64,000 nucleotides of DNA from Tricholoma matsutake (GCA_026075535.2 AP026544.2:1-64000); one strand, 5' to 3'. Shown: positions 31,563 through 42,942, counted from the first letter of the stretch. Notes: generated by a model not told the origin, from the sequence alone. Translations and numbers: made by a program.

Positions 31563-32677
31563 ATGATCACATCTAAAAGAACATTGAAACTCAGTCTCAT
31601 TTTTATTGACAACATGACAGTACCATCTCAAGAAACTGCTCTTTCTGATAGTATTTTAACATCAAAACACCTCATAGTGGTGCTTGGTATGAAAAACAAA
31701 TCAATTTCTACCTTGTTAACACCTCTGATTTCATGGAAGGTGCAGGGGTTTCACAGGCAGCAGAGATTCAGACTTTTCAAGGACCCACAGGTCTTTTCAG
31801 TCCAACTCAAAAGGTATTCTTGCCTTGTTTCACAAAGACACTTTCGAGGTAAGGTGGGTTCCATCACCACTGTGATCAATATGTTGACACCAGAAAAGAA
31901 CCCTAAGAAATCTGCTGCACATGCTTTGCAGATGGCAAATCTTGCAGAGGCTGCTGCACAAGCACAACCAACTGCATTCCACAAGCTCCTAGTAGTACTG
32001 CAGGCTCTTGGCATCCTGGGATGGGTGTCTACTCAAAACATTGATGACCTTGAAATAAGAGCTGGGTTGACCACAAAAGGTGACTATCTGAATTGCATGC
32101 AACTTCATGGTTTAGTGATGGAAGTCATTTGTACACAATGCAGTTTCACTGAATATACCATCATTTCCTATCCCTGAAAAGTGGGGAACTTCCTATCTGT
32201 CCTCAATGTGAAACCTGAATTGAGGACAGGAGAATACAAGGAAAATGGGTCTCTGGGCAAGGTGGATTGCTTTCCCCTGCCATCAATTTATATGGGGAAT
32301 CACATCGTAAAGGAGAAGAGATCACTGAAATATAGGCTCTCAACAAACATAAAGCTGACAATTTACTGGTTGTAGGAACATCCTTGAAAACATTTGGGTC
32401 AGTGGACCTTATCAAAAGGTTCTCAGCCAATATTCAGCAGAACCACCATGGGAAGGCATATTACATGGACCTGAAAAATCCACCCACCAACCTAGTGGAT
32501 GTCTTCCACCATATTCTCCAAATAGATTGCCAGAAATTTGCAGAAAATATGCTTGAGAGGTTGGACAAGGCACAGAGAATACCTTTGATATCTTTCCAAG
32601 GGATGGATGATCTGAAGGATTGGCTTAATGCAGGGTCTATTTGTAATGATATTCATCCATCATGGGCTTGGGTATGA
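31563..32677 (+). pseudogene. Sirtuin (Sir2-family) relic
   Basis: Sir2 landmarks appear in order. SILTSKHLIVVL is followed by a 53-base intron (31689-31741, GTATGA..GGAAG) whose removal creates GAGVSQAAEIQTFQG..GLF, equivalent to the NAD-binding GAGxSxxxGIPxFRS..GLF. Then come PTAFHKLL, VSTQNIDDLE..AGL (matching TQNID.LE), LHG with the catalytic His, C-x2-C (CTQC) and a second CPQC, INLYGESH, and LLVVGTSLK. Sirtuins are NAD-dependent lysine deacylases. Here PDFR is changed to QTFQ, a TGA follows CPQCET, a TAG follows ITEI, and at least two frame changes are needed, so it is probably dead. It lies 94 bases after the BAH-PHD gene on the same strand. Confidence 0.75.
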
Positions 32678-32959
32678 TACAACTACATCCTGTAATTTAT
32701 ATTATCTCCAGGGAATCTGTATGCGCCCATCTGCAAGTTCAACCACCATCATTTTCCTAATCCACTCACACTACTTCTCATTGAAAGATTTCTGAAAAGG
32801 AATTTCCAATGCAAGATGTTTGGAAAATTGACAGGCATATATGCCACAGTCTAAGCTACCTTTCTGCTGGGGAGTGTTTTTCCTTTTCTCAACATGCCAA
32901 TTATCAAGCCCCAGTGGGTGTAAGATAATCTACTTGTTAAGAAGCATCAGAACAATTTG
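32678..32959. other. Spacer with no recognised gene
   Basis: Convergent ends of the sirtuin relic (+) and the Ulp1-like fragment (-). Nothing else seen. Confidence 0.4.
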
Positions 32960-34080
32960 TTAAATATAGTGGAGATCTGACCTTTCAAATTTTCTCCATT
33001 TCTGCATATCATAATCAGGTGCCATGCTATTTAGCACCTCGAGTGTTTCTCTTTTTGGATTGAACTGAAGGGTAACCCAGTGGTGTTGAGGATAATTTAT
33101 AACCATGATGACTGCTGTAAATTTTTTCATGGCAGTTGCCACATCAGCAGCACCATTTGAGATCTGGATCCCAGAAGATATTGAGTCATATTTAATTAAG
33201 ATGCACTAGTGTACCCACCCAAGTGACTATATTTGTTTTTGCATCTTCTCCCCATTTTTGGAGGCCAGGAAACCACTGTGGGGAGGAATTTAATATCTGA
33301 CTGCAAGCATGCACATAATTCCAAGTATGCATTGATGACCTCATCATAGAGCCACTTTCCATGTAGCAATCACTCTACCTCTGAGTTCTGGAAGGGTGTA
33401 TTCCCAATCATCCAGACATGTGAGGTAGACAACTCCTGAATATCCTCCCATTTCCATGCCATAACTTCGGATTTTTAAAGGAGCACAGCTGGATTGTTTT
33501 CCAAGGAGTTTGAAATACCATGGCTTTCACATTTGATCATGTGAAAGATAGGTATATCCAGTCCTGCTGTTCTGAGAAATCTGCTGTTCTGAACAGATTT
33601 TATCAATCATCTGGGTCAACCCAGCCTGGTGGTGGTTATTATAAATTACTGTCTTCCAATCTGGTAATGGAAACTAAGCACATGTAAAAATTGTGAAGGG
33701 AAATAATAATACATCTTCTTGAAAATCCCCTGTTTCATATTTTAAGCTTTTGTCTTTGGAAACATTATTCAGGATAGACTCCACCATCTCCCTTCCACTT
33801 CTATTATGCAGCTTCATGAAAATGACTCTCACTAGCCATGGATTGAGAAAGGGTGGGGTGTGGTAGGTCAATGTGGCATTTATTGATTTAAAACTATGTT
33901 CCACATTATGTTAAAGCCCTCAGTGATATCTCTGGAGATACTCTGGACTTGTGGTCTCCCAATATTGAGAGTGAACTTCATGAAGAGCAAGTTTGTATAG
34001 TGTTGCCTATCCAGTATTCCTGAATGCACTGGGTAGCTGGTCCACTTGTGAGGTTGACACTTCTGATTGGCCAAATTCAT
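32960..34080 (-). pseudogene. Broken agaric protein with Ulp1-like segment
   Basis: Three minus-strand pieces read in order. 34080-33880 holds HKWTSYPVHSGILDRQHYTN and FTLNIGRPQVQSISRD. 33904-33674 holds NPWLVRVIFMKLHNRSGREM and EDVLLFPFTIFTCA. 33142-32960 holds INYPQHHWVTLQFNPKRETL followed by VLNSM. The last resembles the HW..L.....T..V.DS motif of C48 (Ulp1/SENP) cysteine peptidases around the catalytic His, with Asn in place of Asp in the DS pair. The rest I do not recognise. The frames do not connect, so it is a relic. Whether it forms one gene with the DUF6570 fragment upstream is open. Confidence 0.4.
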
Positions 34081-34169
34081 TAGTTACATTTGGGTTTGTT
34101 TGGTTTGCTCTATATATATATAATGAGCCAAAAATGAAGTCAAAAATGAGCTAAAAATGGCCCGAAAAT

Positions 34170-34938
34170 GGCTACTGTGAACAACCCTAATATGTCTTAT
34201 GTGAGCCATAAGCAATTTTTCTATAAATCGAAGGCCAGACAGCTGTTCAGGAACTTCTCCAAGCCACAATCCTTGTGCCAATGCAAGCCTTGGAACTTTG
34301 CCTGCACAAAGTGCTCTGCAACATGTATCACATACTTTGTTACATTTATGATCCAATACTGGTCCACTGTATTCTCTTTTTGCATCATGTTCATGTTTTC
34401 TTTCTATGCTTGTGACACCATTTGCCTTTAATACATGAAGATGATTTTTAATTCCTTTAAGACAAGTAAGTTTATTAATAGGAGTCAACTCTCCCCAAAC
34501 AGCACATCCTGCCTCCTCAATCATTTTGTAGTCAGATTGCTTACATGCATGCTCAATGATATCTCTTTCTAAATTATCATTTAATGGTTCAGGTGGAAAT
34601 GCATATGGAATGTAATTATCATTTTTAGTGTTTTTAATAGTACTGTAGATATGTTTCTGCTTCTGATGTAAAATCTGTTGTTTCTTTATGTCAGTAGCCT
34701 GTCTTTGGTTTTTTGTCATGGCTGGAGTCTCAATAGAAAATACAGAAACAAGCAGATTGCATCTGGGACAGCTATGACCTTCAAATTTCTGTAATAATAC
34801 ATCTTTGCTATCATGAGAAGCACAAACTACACCATGGCTTTTAGCTATTTTCATCATAGCTGTTTTAGAAATATCTGGCATTAAATCACAGAATGGGATT
34901 CTCACATGGATGAACTGGCTCTCAGGATACTTTAACAA
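34170..34938 (-). pseudogene. DUF6570-like fragment, possibly Helitron-derived
   Basis: Read from 34938, the segment has HSCPRCNLLV, then CAVWGELTPI, a CNKVCDTCCRALCAGKVPRL block and LALAQGLWLGEVPEQLSGL..EKLLMAHIRHIR. The last blocks match my memory of DUF6570, a domain that precedes the Helitron-like helicase region in basidiomycete proteins. Homology stops at RHIR near 34170. Beyond it lies AT-rich, low-complexity sequence, including (TA)n at about 34113-34121. The replicase and helicase parts are absent, so this is a truncated copy. Confidence 0.5.
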
Positions 34939-35909
34939 GTGTTACAATTTTCCTTGTAACTCATGGAACCCAACCAACCTGACTGACCCGATGATCCCCT
35001 CCAGACAGGAGGCACTCCTGGATTCATGCCTAGGGCATGTCTTTGACATGACACATGCCGACTGCATGCATTCGATCCCCTTCCTGTGGAAGGCACCCTT
35101 GATGCATGGTGACTCCATGCACCCGAACCCACTCCCACACATGCTGTGATATGACAGCCCCTTGACATGAAGTCCATGATGTCAGACTCTCACAATCAAC
35201 ATGCTGTAGTGCAGCATGTCCTTGACGTTGGATCCTTGACATTGGATCCATGACATCAGACACCTCATGCAAGGCATGAGGCCTATTGTTTCTATTCTTA
35301 CCTGATATGCATCTACCTTTCCAATTGGATGATAAGGACCTTCCTCATAGTATAAGCACTGTGACTCATAGTAGGGATGTCCTTAGTTTAGATCTAGGCA
35401 ATCTACAGCCTTAACTTGCAAACTCATAAACTTGAAACCACTAAGGAAGCCCCTTAGTGCATGAACCTGAATGACTCTATGCAGAAGACCTGCTAGAGTG
35501 CACTATCCATCTTACATTGGATGCTCTGAGTAAGACTAGTGCTGAATGACTCATCAAGGAAGCACCTCATCGAACAACATCGACTAGATTGAGTGGTTGA
35601 GACTTCACCCTTAACAACAAGCCTATATCATCTACATGATCTTTGTAAATAAATACATTAGATCATACATCAACTTGCATACTATCTCATGGTAGTATAA
35701 ATGATGATAATTGTGGATATGAGAAGCTATGACTGTGTCCACCCCCTACACTTATGACATGGGACATATTAGAAACTGCCATAAATGAAGCTTCAGAGAA
35801 ACCACCACATCCTTGACTATGTCTTGTATACTTATTGCAATCAACTATCAAGTTTGTGTATATATTTAGCAGCATTATCCAAGCCATATGGTAACCAAAA
35901 GTTTGCATG
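34939..35909. other. Spacer with short repeats, no gene
   Basis: No coding sequence found. Between 35020 and 35280 there are several ATG(A)CAT and GGCATG words, a tandem TTGAC(G/A)TTGGATCC pair at 35222-35249, and a short palindrome ACATGCTG..CAGCATGT at 35199-35220. Confidence 0.45.
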
Positions 35910-36103
35910 TGTAATTGTACCCTGGAGGGGGTCCAATTCACTCAGAGGCACAGGGGCAGAATAAGACCAGGAAGCAGCTATACAGGTGGTGATTATGGAG
36001 GTGATGGGGAAGGAAGGTAGTTAAGTCTGTTTGATCGATAGACATCAGTATATGTGAGAGATTGTATCAACAAGAACAACTGTTAGTAAGCAGCATGATT
36101 ACA
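35910..36103 (-). repeat. Solo LTR, family GATTACA
   Basis: 194 bp starting TGTAATTGTACCC and ending GCAGCATGATTACA, flanked by the 5-bp duplication GCATG (35905-35909 and 36104-36108). It is related to the 221-bp LTR at 40316-40536. Orientation is set by that copy. It is a footprint of LTR-LTR recombination. Confidence 0.85.
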
Positions 36104-36348
36104 GCATGCCATGGACAACCAATCCTTTACTTTGAAAATAGTACAGTAGGCAAATGACTTTATAAGGCTTGTTAGATATAGAATATATATATCGCCTTAT
36201 CCTTTTAGTACAGTAAGGATGAGAAATATTTTGTAATTGAACTAAAAAAATTATGCTTATACATATTGTTTCTTCCCATTAGCAGCACCAGCTTCTGAAT
36301 ATATCGAAAAGGTTTTCTGATGTTGTCCATGGCAATAAACCAATATTC

Positions 36349-37623
36349 CTATTTTAAATAACTTTCCATCAGCATTAAAATGTCACCCATTGCAAGGAAT
36401 CTATAGTTACCAAGCTCAAACAAGGGATACACAATAGCTTTCATATAATATCTGATAGTGATGGTAAGATAGTTAAAAAAGTTGTAGGCCACATCCAAAA
36501 ACATTTCACAGAAAAACATCACAAATGATTTGGATACCCTATGTGATATGTTTATAGAACACAGCATATCAGATGTGTGATCACATGAAGTGGAAGGACT
36601 GAATTCAGATGCATGACTACATCCATTATACATAATGATAGGACAGCACCGTACATTTAGATGGGGAGTAGTAGACAGTGCAACCCAGTTGCCCTCTTTG
36701 AGGGAACCCACATTGGGGGTCAAATATTTGTCCTTTGTCAGACAACCTGCATTGGAGGCTATAACAAACTTGTTGTCCAACAATGGTTGAAAAGAAGTTA
36801 TGGGTGTTGAGGAATCAGGTCATGTAATGTGAGTACATCTAACAGAAAGGCAGTAGCTAGCTATTAACAGCAGGACTCAAGGTTGACAAAGGATAGACAA
36901 TAGAAACAACCAGAAGAATTGGAGCAGCATCATACTCGAACTCAAGTGGTAGATCAAATTCAAGAGGGAAAGAAATCAATTGATACATACCTTCTCTGTG
37001 CAGCATTTTCTGATATCACATGCAAGTCTCTTGGTTACCATTCCTTATGACAGATTGATCAAAGTTTTATATTACAACATAATTGGGCATAAAGTATGTA
37101 ATAACATTACGTAGACACAAGGCTATTGATAATGCAAACCCTCCCATACTGTATGCTCTTGATGAGAATGACAAAGGCTGTTTATAGGAAAATAGACACA
37201 ATGTAAATATTGTCCATCTTTGTGTACAAACACACAAACCTGATTAGGCTGGAGAGGATATGCAGAATGGGATGCAGCAACAATATACCAAAACAATCCA
37301 ACAAACTCAATCTTTCCATCCCAAGATGGACCAATGACAATGACCCTTTGACAATTAATCATGTCAATCTGGACTGCATCCTCACAACACACTAAATAAT
37401 CCAACTTGGTAGTTGTTTCTGGGTACAGATATTCAATAAGACACTTTAACTTGACTTGATTAAAGTACAGCTTGACCAACACACAGGTAGAGTTTTTCTT
37501 CAGTGCCTCCATAAGTACAAAGTAGCCCCGATGATCCTCACACTGTCCAGACCTCCATATCTTCTTGTGAGTGCCTGTCACTACAATATCAAGGCATTTG
37601 TGTAACAACCATGGATCAAGCAC
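36349..37623 (-). pseudogene. Unrecognised agaric coding fragments
   Basis: Two protein-like minus-strand frames. 37623-37123 (166 codons) begins LDPWLLHKCLDIVVTGTHKK and contains HRGYFVLME and RVIVIGPSWDGK. 36783-36349 (144 codons) contains PNVGSLKEGNWVALSTTP. I recall similar repeated proteins in agaric genomes but can name no domain. Whether the two belong to one gene is unclear. No start with good context is evident. Confidence 0.35.
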
Positions 37624-37739
37624 CCATTGTCCTGTAATAGCCAGTCAATCATATACATACACAAAATAATACAGCTAGCACCCACTATCTTTTGGTACAT
37701 CCTGTCCAGGGATTACTGAGTACTTTACACTCCCCCACC

Positions 37740-37935
37740 TATTCTGGTTGGATTCTGGTTTGTCTGGCCAGAATTTCTGGAATTTCTGGAGTCCAGTGGA
37801 ATTTTCTTTGTATGTAGTTTTCCCTATGCAGCACAATTCCAGTTGGAATAAGGATCCAATTTACACCCGGAATCCCTGGAATCTGGCTGGACTCATCATG
37901 ACTGGAATTAACAAGAATAACCAGACTCACTGGAC
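37740..37935. repeat. TGGAAT-rich low-complexity patch
   Basis: Repeated (C/A)TGGAAT and CCAG words on both strands give many short inverted repeats, for example GGAATTTCTGGA and ACCGGAAT. No element boundaries are visible. Confidence 0.4.
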
Positions 37936-38839
37936 TAACCGGAATGCATGTGCTTCCCCAAATAAAAGTTTGACATACAGGATGTGGTTGTTGGCGAGGG
38001 TAGCCAGGACTTCATCAGTAGTGAGTTTGGGGCAACAACACTCTCCAAAGTCCATCTGGGTCAGGGTGATTGCCCCAGAGGTGGAAATGAAGGGTTCAGT
38101 GGAGGGGGCCTGAATTGCTGAGCCAGCAAGATACTCAGTGTAGCAGCCAGGTACCATGACAATGCCAGTGAAGTGGCAGAGGAATGATGCCCAACCAGAG
38201 GTGGATGTGGGGCACAGTGCCCACACCAGTTGGAACCTGAACACACTGTGGTAGTGAGCCTGGAGGGCATAGTTAAAGGCCACACTGATGAATTGGTTGG
38301 GGGTCCCAGGGTGTCCATGATACAACATGTATTGTGCCCAGTCAGCCAGCGCAAACAGTTGGTTGGGGTTGGGGGCAGCCAAAACTGGATTGTTATGGCA
38401 AGGGCCAATGAGAGTCCATGACAATGTGTCATGGGGAATGCATTTGTGAGCCCAGACAGGGTGACCCTTCATGAAGGGAGGAGGGGTGGTAGTCATCCTC
38501 CAGTGCCATTAGCATCACTCGGTCCCATCGATGATGTGACCAGCCATCGTAGTTTGCCTAGGAGTAGGAAGCCCTCTGCCCGATCAAGGGTGGACTAGTG
38601 GGAATTGGTGGCTAGGGTTGCAAGGTCATGTACCTCCTGGGGATTCGTCTCACTATGGTATACAACCAGCAGTTAGTCTCAGGCATGTACGACATTACAC
38701 CATCCATTTCTGCCTGAGCTGCCTGAGCTGCCATGTTCCCTGCAAAGATGCAGTTCCAGGATGGGGAGTGGTAGAAGTGCTTGGCCAGCAGTCCATGGAA
38801 CACATTGTTACATTCCAGGAACTGGTTGATGGTTACCAC
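37927..38839 (-). pseudogene. Unrecognised protein, two frames
   Basis: Minus-strand frames 38839-38612 (VTINQFLECNNVFHGLLAKH, then NMAAQAAQAEMDG) and 38496-37927 (189 codons; KGHPVWAHKCIPHD, then LADWAQYMLYHGHPGTPNQF) look like one protein split by a stop or an intron. The composition is normal and rich in Trp, His and Ala. I do not recognise the family. Position between TE relics suggests a hitch-hiking or TE-derived gene. Confidence 0.35.
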
Positions 38840-39522
38840 CCCTAAGCCATCCAGTACATGCTGGCCACAACAGGTTGTATCAACAATGTTGGTGGATTCT
38901 CTTCCTCAACATTCCTCCCCTTGTTCTTCAGCTTCTTCTTGTGCTCCTTCGTAAGCTTACGGTTGTAGCTGAGCCATTGTTCCACCTGAAATGGTCTGCT
39001 TGTAAGACTATTGGGCCTCTAATTGTAATTTTTTGCTCATCCTGATCTCTTCCTGTATGTCTTTCAGTTCCCATCTCTCCTCCTCAAGGATATCCTCCAG
39101 CTGTCACTTTGTAACTTGATTCTTGTGCTCTGAATCACATTCTCTTTGCAAACTAATATGGCTTTGGATTGCATCAAGAAAGAATTCATATGGAATTGAA
39201 ATAACTGGGTTGTCACAATGTTTACCTTTAGGGATCTTCCAAAAGATGTGCCTTTGCAGAATGTGGATTGGTTGATTCTTTTTCGAATCATCTGGGGTTA
39301 ACTGTTTTTGCAAATGGTTACAATATCCTAAACCATTGTAAAACTTCCCTTACCAGATGTCTCTCAGTTTGTGACACAACATACTTCCAGTACAGGTTTG
39401 ACAATAGTCAATGAACATCTGCAAATATTGTTCCAACTCCTAATTAGAGAATACCGTGGGTACACAAAACCCTGGGGGTATGGGTGAGGGGTATGAAGGG
39501 GTGGGGGTGGGGGTTTATAGTT
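38840..39522. other. Spacer with no recognised gene
   Basis: Short frames only (39064-39313, minus, Lys/Gln-rich, unrecognised). A purine-skewed GGGTGAGGGG..GGGGTGGGGGTGGGGG run lies at 39480-39515. Confidence 0.4.
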
Positions 39523-39916
39523 AGGGTATATCACAGGTTTTTGGCCCCTTTTGTTCCCACAGTCCATGGAACATAGAGTTTTTGATGAAATCTTTAATTG
39601 AGGATCAAAACTGATGCAAACTTGATTGAGCTATATTTCCACAAGATCTCAACCGATTTGGATAATTTTTGGTGTGTTTTAAAGCTGCTCTTTATCCACA
39701 CAACTGCGGGTACACAGGTATGGTAATGTACATGGTTATTTACTTCAAAATACACCCAAAATTATCCAAATTGCTCAAGATTTGGTTGAGATATAGCTTG
39801 ATCAATTTCAGATCAATTATGACATTTAGTTGAAGAATTACTTGATGACATTGACTTCTCCAGGCCAATATACTGACCGTGGGAACAAAACCTGTCAAAA
39901 ACCTGTGATGTACCCT
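39523..39916. mobile_element. Foldback MITE, family B
   Basis: Inverted ends AGGGTA(T/C)ATCACAGGTT.. continue for about 45 bases to TTTTGTTCCCAC. An inner inverted pair, (G/C)A(T/A)TTGGATAATTTT.GG, lies around 39655 and 39775. Size about 394 bp. The target duplication is not clear (possible TTTATA or TTATA on both sides). It has no coding capacity and lies 20 bases from the next foldback. Confidence 0.65.
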
Positions 39917-39936
39917 ATTTATACTACTGTACCCTT

Positions 39937-40189
39937 CACAAGGCCAGCCTCATAATTTCTCCTTTCTGAAATATAGTTAGAAATTCTTTGTGAAATATTA
40001 TATTTGAGACTAAATTTCTACAAACAGAAATTCAAAAAATTACCCATTAGAAATATTGATTTTTAAAGTATATTTCTAATGGGTAATTTTTTGAATTTCT
40101 GTTTGTAGAAATTTAGTCTCAAATATAATATTTCACAAAGAATTTCTAACTATATTTCAGAAAGGAGAAATTATGAGGCTGGCCATGTG
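39937..40189. mobile_element. Foldback MITE, family A, full copy
   Basis: A 253-bp hairpin element with arms of about 119 bases and a 13-base loop (40057-40069). The ends are CACAAGGCCAG and CTGGCCATGTG, flanked by CTT on both sides (39934-39936 and 40190-40192). It is the same family as 3850-4027. Both copies have a 3-bp duplication. Confidence 0.85.
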
Positions 40190-40315
40190 CTTGTCCTACC
40201 CCTACCCCTAAGCAGGCTTTGTAAGGGTACAGGGGGTTACTAAAGGCTAAGTTGTCACCACAGCCCAGCATACCATTTGGCTGAATTATTTACATAAGCA
40301 GCTTAAAAATGTTAC
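40190..40315. other. Spacer
   Basis: Contains a short (CCTACC)n run at 40194-40210. Nothing else seen. Confidence 0.4.
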
Positions 40316-40536
40316 TGTAATCATACCCAATAAAGCAGTAAGATTCACTCAGAGACACCAAGGCAAAATAGGATCAGATAATATAGGAGGAAAGCAGATA
40401 TGGGAGGAGTACAATAGGGATTATGGGAGAATAGATATGAGGGGGAGAAGGAAGGAGAGTGAGTAAGTAGACATCAGTATATGTGACGAGTGAACAGACA
40501 AGCATGATGCAACAATTAGTAATCAGCATGATTACA
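40316..40536 (-). repeat. LTR of truncated chromovirus
   Basis: 221 bp bounded TGTAATCATACCC and CATGATTACA. It lies directly downstream (minus strand) of the polypurine tract TTCAGAGGGGAGGG at 40537-40550 and of the pol 3' end. It matches the solo LTR at 35910-36103, which sets its ends. Confidence 0.75.
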
Positions 40537-40679
40537 CCCTCCCCTCTGAAAAATTCCCAGGTAAATAAAAAAATATACCAAGGTATCATAAAAACTGCTC
40601 GTCGGGTGCATTAAAAACCTGGTGGGAAAAGCTACTGGTGGCAGGAACATGAAAAAAAGTTGAAATAAACAATGGTCCC

Positions 40680-41400
40680 TCAACATTGACTGGCCTGCCA
40701 GTCATCCAACACAGTGTTATTGACGAGTTCCAATCCAGGGAGCCAAGTGTCATCCCCAGGGCCATACCCAACCCATCTTACTAAATATTGCATTCCCCTT
40801 CCTCGCTTGTGAGCATCGACAATCTTCTCAATGTACTCTTCTGCACCATTCTCCATAATGATAGCACCAGGCCTCGCAAGCTCATGGTCAGGGAACAGAT
40901 CACAGTCATTGGCATTGTACAACATTACCTCAGTGGTGTGGAAAGTCGGGAACTTTTTTGATGCCTGAGGAAAATCCAGGGTGACCGTTGACTTCTCCTG
41001 GTTGACATCGATGATGTATGTAGTAAGGCCTGTCGAACCTAGTCATAAATTTAGCCACATGCTTCTCACCTTTTGCAGTGTATTCGCTGCACCAGTTTTC
41101 AGTTGACAGCATCACCCTGTCTCCGATGTCCAGCTTACAGGTCAGGACCACGTGATGCATTCACGAATGTGGCCTGAATTACTTTTGCTTTCAGCAGGTT
41201 ATCAAATATAGCCTGAAGTATGCTGTGTGGAAAATATGCTACAGCAGAGGTCGCTTAATAATTATCCTGTCGTCATTGGTACTCTGAGTTGCATTTCGCA
41301 TCCATATGGTTCACAATCTAGGTGAACCATTCGCTTTGTGTGATTTTGCCTGTGAATGATGAACATGCTATGGGGCAAGAGTTAATTTGATTGGGGGGGA
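40680..41400 (-). pseudogene. Chromovirus pol 3' fragment with chromodomain
   Basis: Minus-strand reading from about 41260: LLKAKVIQATFVNASRGPDL, then after a frameshift KLDIGDRVMLSTENWCSEYT and KHVAKFMTRFDRPYYI, then MLYNANDCDLFPDHELARPG and EYIEKIVDAHKRGRGMQYLV with WVGYGPGDDTWLP. This is the integrase C-terminus and chromodomain of a Ty3/Gypsy chromovirus, ending in a stop at 40680. The 5' part of the element is missing, and upstream pol homology fades by about 41400. Chromodomains of this type steer integration to marked chromatin. Confidence 0.85.
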
Positions 41401-41689
41401 ATACAGCATGGCTCATACACGAGGCAGATGTTGGGGGAGATCAAAGTGGCTTTACAATGCTCTCTTCCATAGGTGGTAATGTGGAGCTGGAGGAGTCGGA
41501 GAGGCACTAAGGTGAATGTGACTCTGGAGATGGATTTGAGGATCATGGAGGGATTGTGGCTGGGAAACAGAGAGGTGATGACCATATGGAGGCCCGAGTC
41601 AATGGATCAGGTAAATAGTCTGGCTCCTGTGAAAAAGGAATGGGGGATAGGGGAGGATCAGACAACACAGAAGAGGATGCTCACAACAC
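41401..41689. other. Spacer
   Basis: Contains an unrecognised plus-strand frame (41473-41757) that looks like chance. Nothing else seen. Confidence 0.4.
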
Positions 41690-42478
41690 TCATTGCTGCG
41701 AGGGCTCATCTGCCTGGAAGAAGCCAAGCTGCGAGTATGTCAATGGCTCTAGTATAGCCTCCTGCAAGGTCATATCTAACTGAGATGGTGGTATGGAACT
41801 GTTATCAGCTACTGGCCATTGTAGCAAGCCATGTGCCATGACAAAAGGTGTATCAATATATGATTCAGATTCCTGTGACTCGAAATATAGAGCTGGCACC
41901 TGAGAAGCTGCTGAATCACTTTGTTGAGAGTTGATGATGACTTGAGAATCTGAAGCAGGGTCATAATCATCGAGGTTAACAAAACCTCGTTTGTGTGTCA
42001 GGAGAATACCTAGTCGGAGGACTGGTTCTGTGACCATACACTCCAATTTCGATTTCTTTGAGGAATTACCTTCCCCTTCCACTGGGTTTCTGGCAGTAGG
42101 TTGAGAAAATACATCTTCAACATCATTAGCTCTTATGTGTTTGAAGGGCCTGAGCCCAGGTTGGATTTGATGAGGTAAAAGATACATTGGCTTGACTGGC
42201 AGCAATGTACTTTCATATGCAAAATCTCTGACTTTAATGCCATAGCTCACTAATTTTTCTGCATCTGGTTGCTGGGACTCGTGAACTTGTGCACAGGTAG
42301 ATGAAGCCTTGGCTGTGCTTCGCATGATGGGTGAAGCTGATGTCAGTGGTTGAGGTGTTGAAGAAGGATGAGGGGATGATGGAACCTTTGATGCCAAAAG
42401 CTGAAAGAATGTGGACACGCCTGTGTCTGATTGAGGCAGGACCCTTTGCTCTTGAGATGACTCAATTTCCTCAGCCAT
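41690..42478 (-). CDS. Hypothetical protein, 262 residues
   Basis: ATG at 42478 (MAEEIESSQEQRVLPQSD), open for 262 codons. It is a Ser/Pro/Gln-rich, probably disordered protein with a basic patch (SSKKSKLE, about 140) and acidic Ser-rich stretches (DDYDPASDSQ). Conserved-looking pieces are YGIKVRDFAYESTLLPVKP, HKRGFVNLDDYDP and YIDTPFVMAHGLLQWPV. I have a weak memory of related proteins in agaric genomes, but no known domain. It lies between chromovirus debris and the KDZ element and has no stop, so it may be a live gene or a recent TE passenger. Confidence 0.5.
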   Translation of the reverse strand: MAEEIESSQEQRVLPQSDTGVSTFFQLLASKVPSSPHPSSTPQPLTSASPIMRSTAKASSTCAQVHESQQPDAEKLVSYGIKVRDFAYESTLLPVKPMYLLPHQIQPGLRPFKHIRANDVEDVFSQPTARNPVEGEGNSSKKSKLECMVTEPVLRLGILLTHKRGFVNLDDYDPASDSQVIINSQQSDSAASQVPALYFESQESESYIDTPFVMAHGLLQWPVADNSSIPPSQLDMTLQEAILEPLTYSQLGFFQADEPSQQ

Positions 42479-42942
42479 GCGATGAGATCATATGGCATGT
42501 TCTTGGGCAAAACTCGATAGAGCAGGTTCCGAGTAGTCTACAAGAGGAGGCGACCTGACAGAGGAGACAGATAGAAAGCAACTCACGGAGGGTGTAATCA
42601 TATTCACCCAGCACATTGTGACACATCACGTGTAAAATAAATAACAGCAAATTCAACTAATTTTATTGTGTTGGAGTTGTGTATTTCAGTTTGGGTGTCC
42701 ATTTTGTTAGTACATAGATCTTACCTCAGATTTGATAACTGCTATCATCAAGTGATCATTTCAAAACTAAATGTCAAATAATCAGACCATGGCAGCCTCC
42801 ATCTCCACCTGTGTGCTTCTCTCAGATTATGTAATCATTGAGATCTCTTAGCGCTCAGTTGTGTCCCTGGGTAAGTTACAATCATCACTACCTCCGTAAT
42901 CTCCCCTTCTCTCATTTCCATCCCACTGCCATCCATTATCCA

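Noticed and set aside
31751..32014. Cys-rich antisense ORF in the sirtuin region
   Set aside because: Antisense shadow; the sense strand shows ordered Sir2 motifs and a clean intron.
34942..35272. Possible CRISPR-like or satellite array of ATGACAT words
   Set aside because: Units are irregular and short, no spacer structure exists, and eukaryotic nuclear genomes lack CRISPR arrays.
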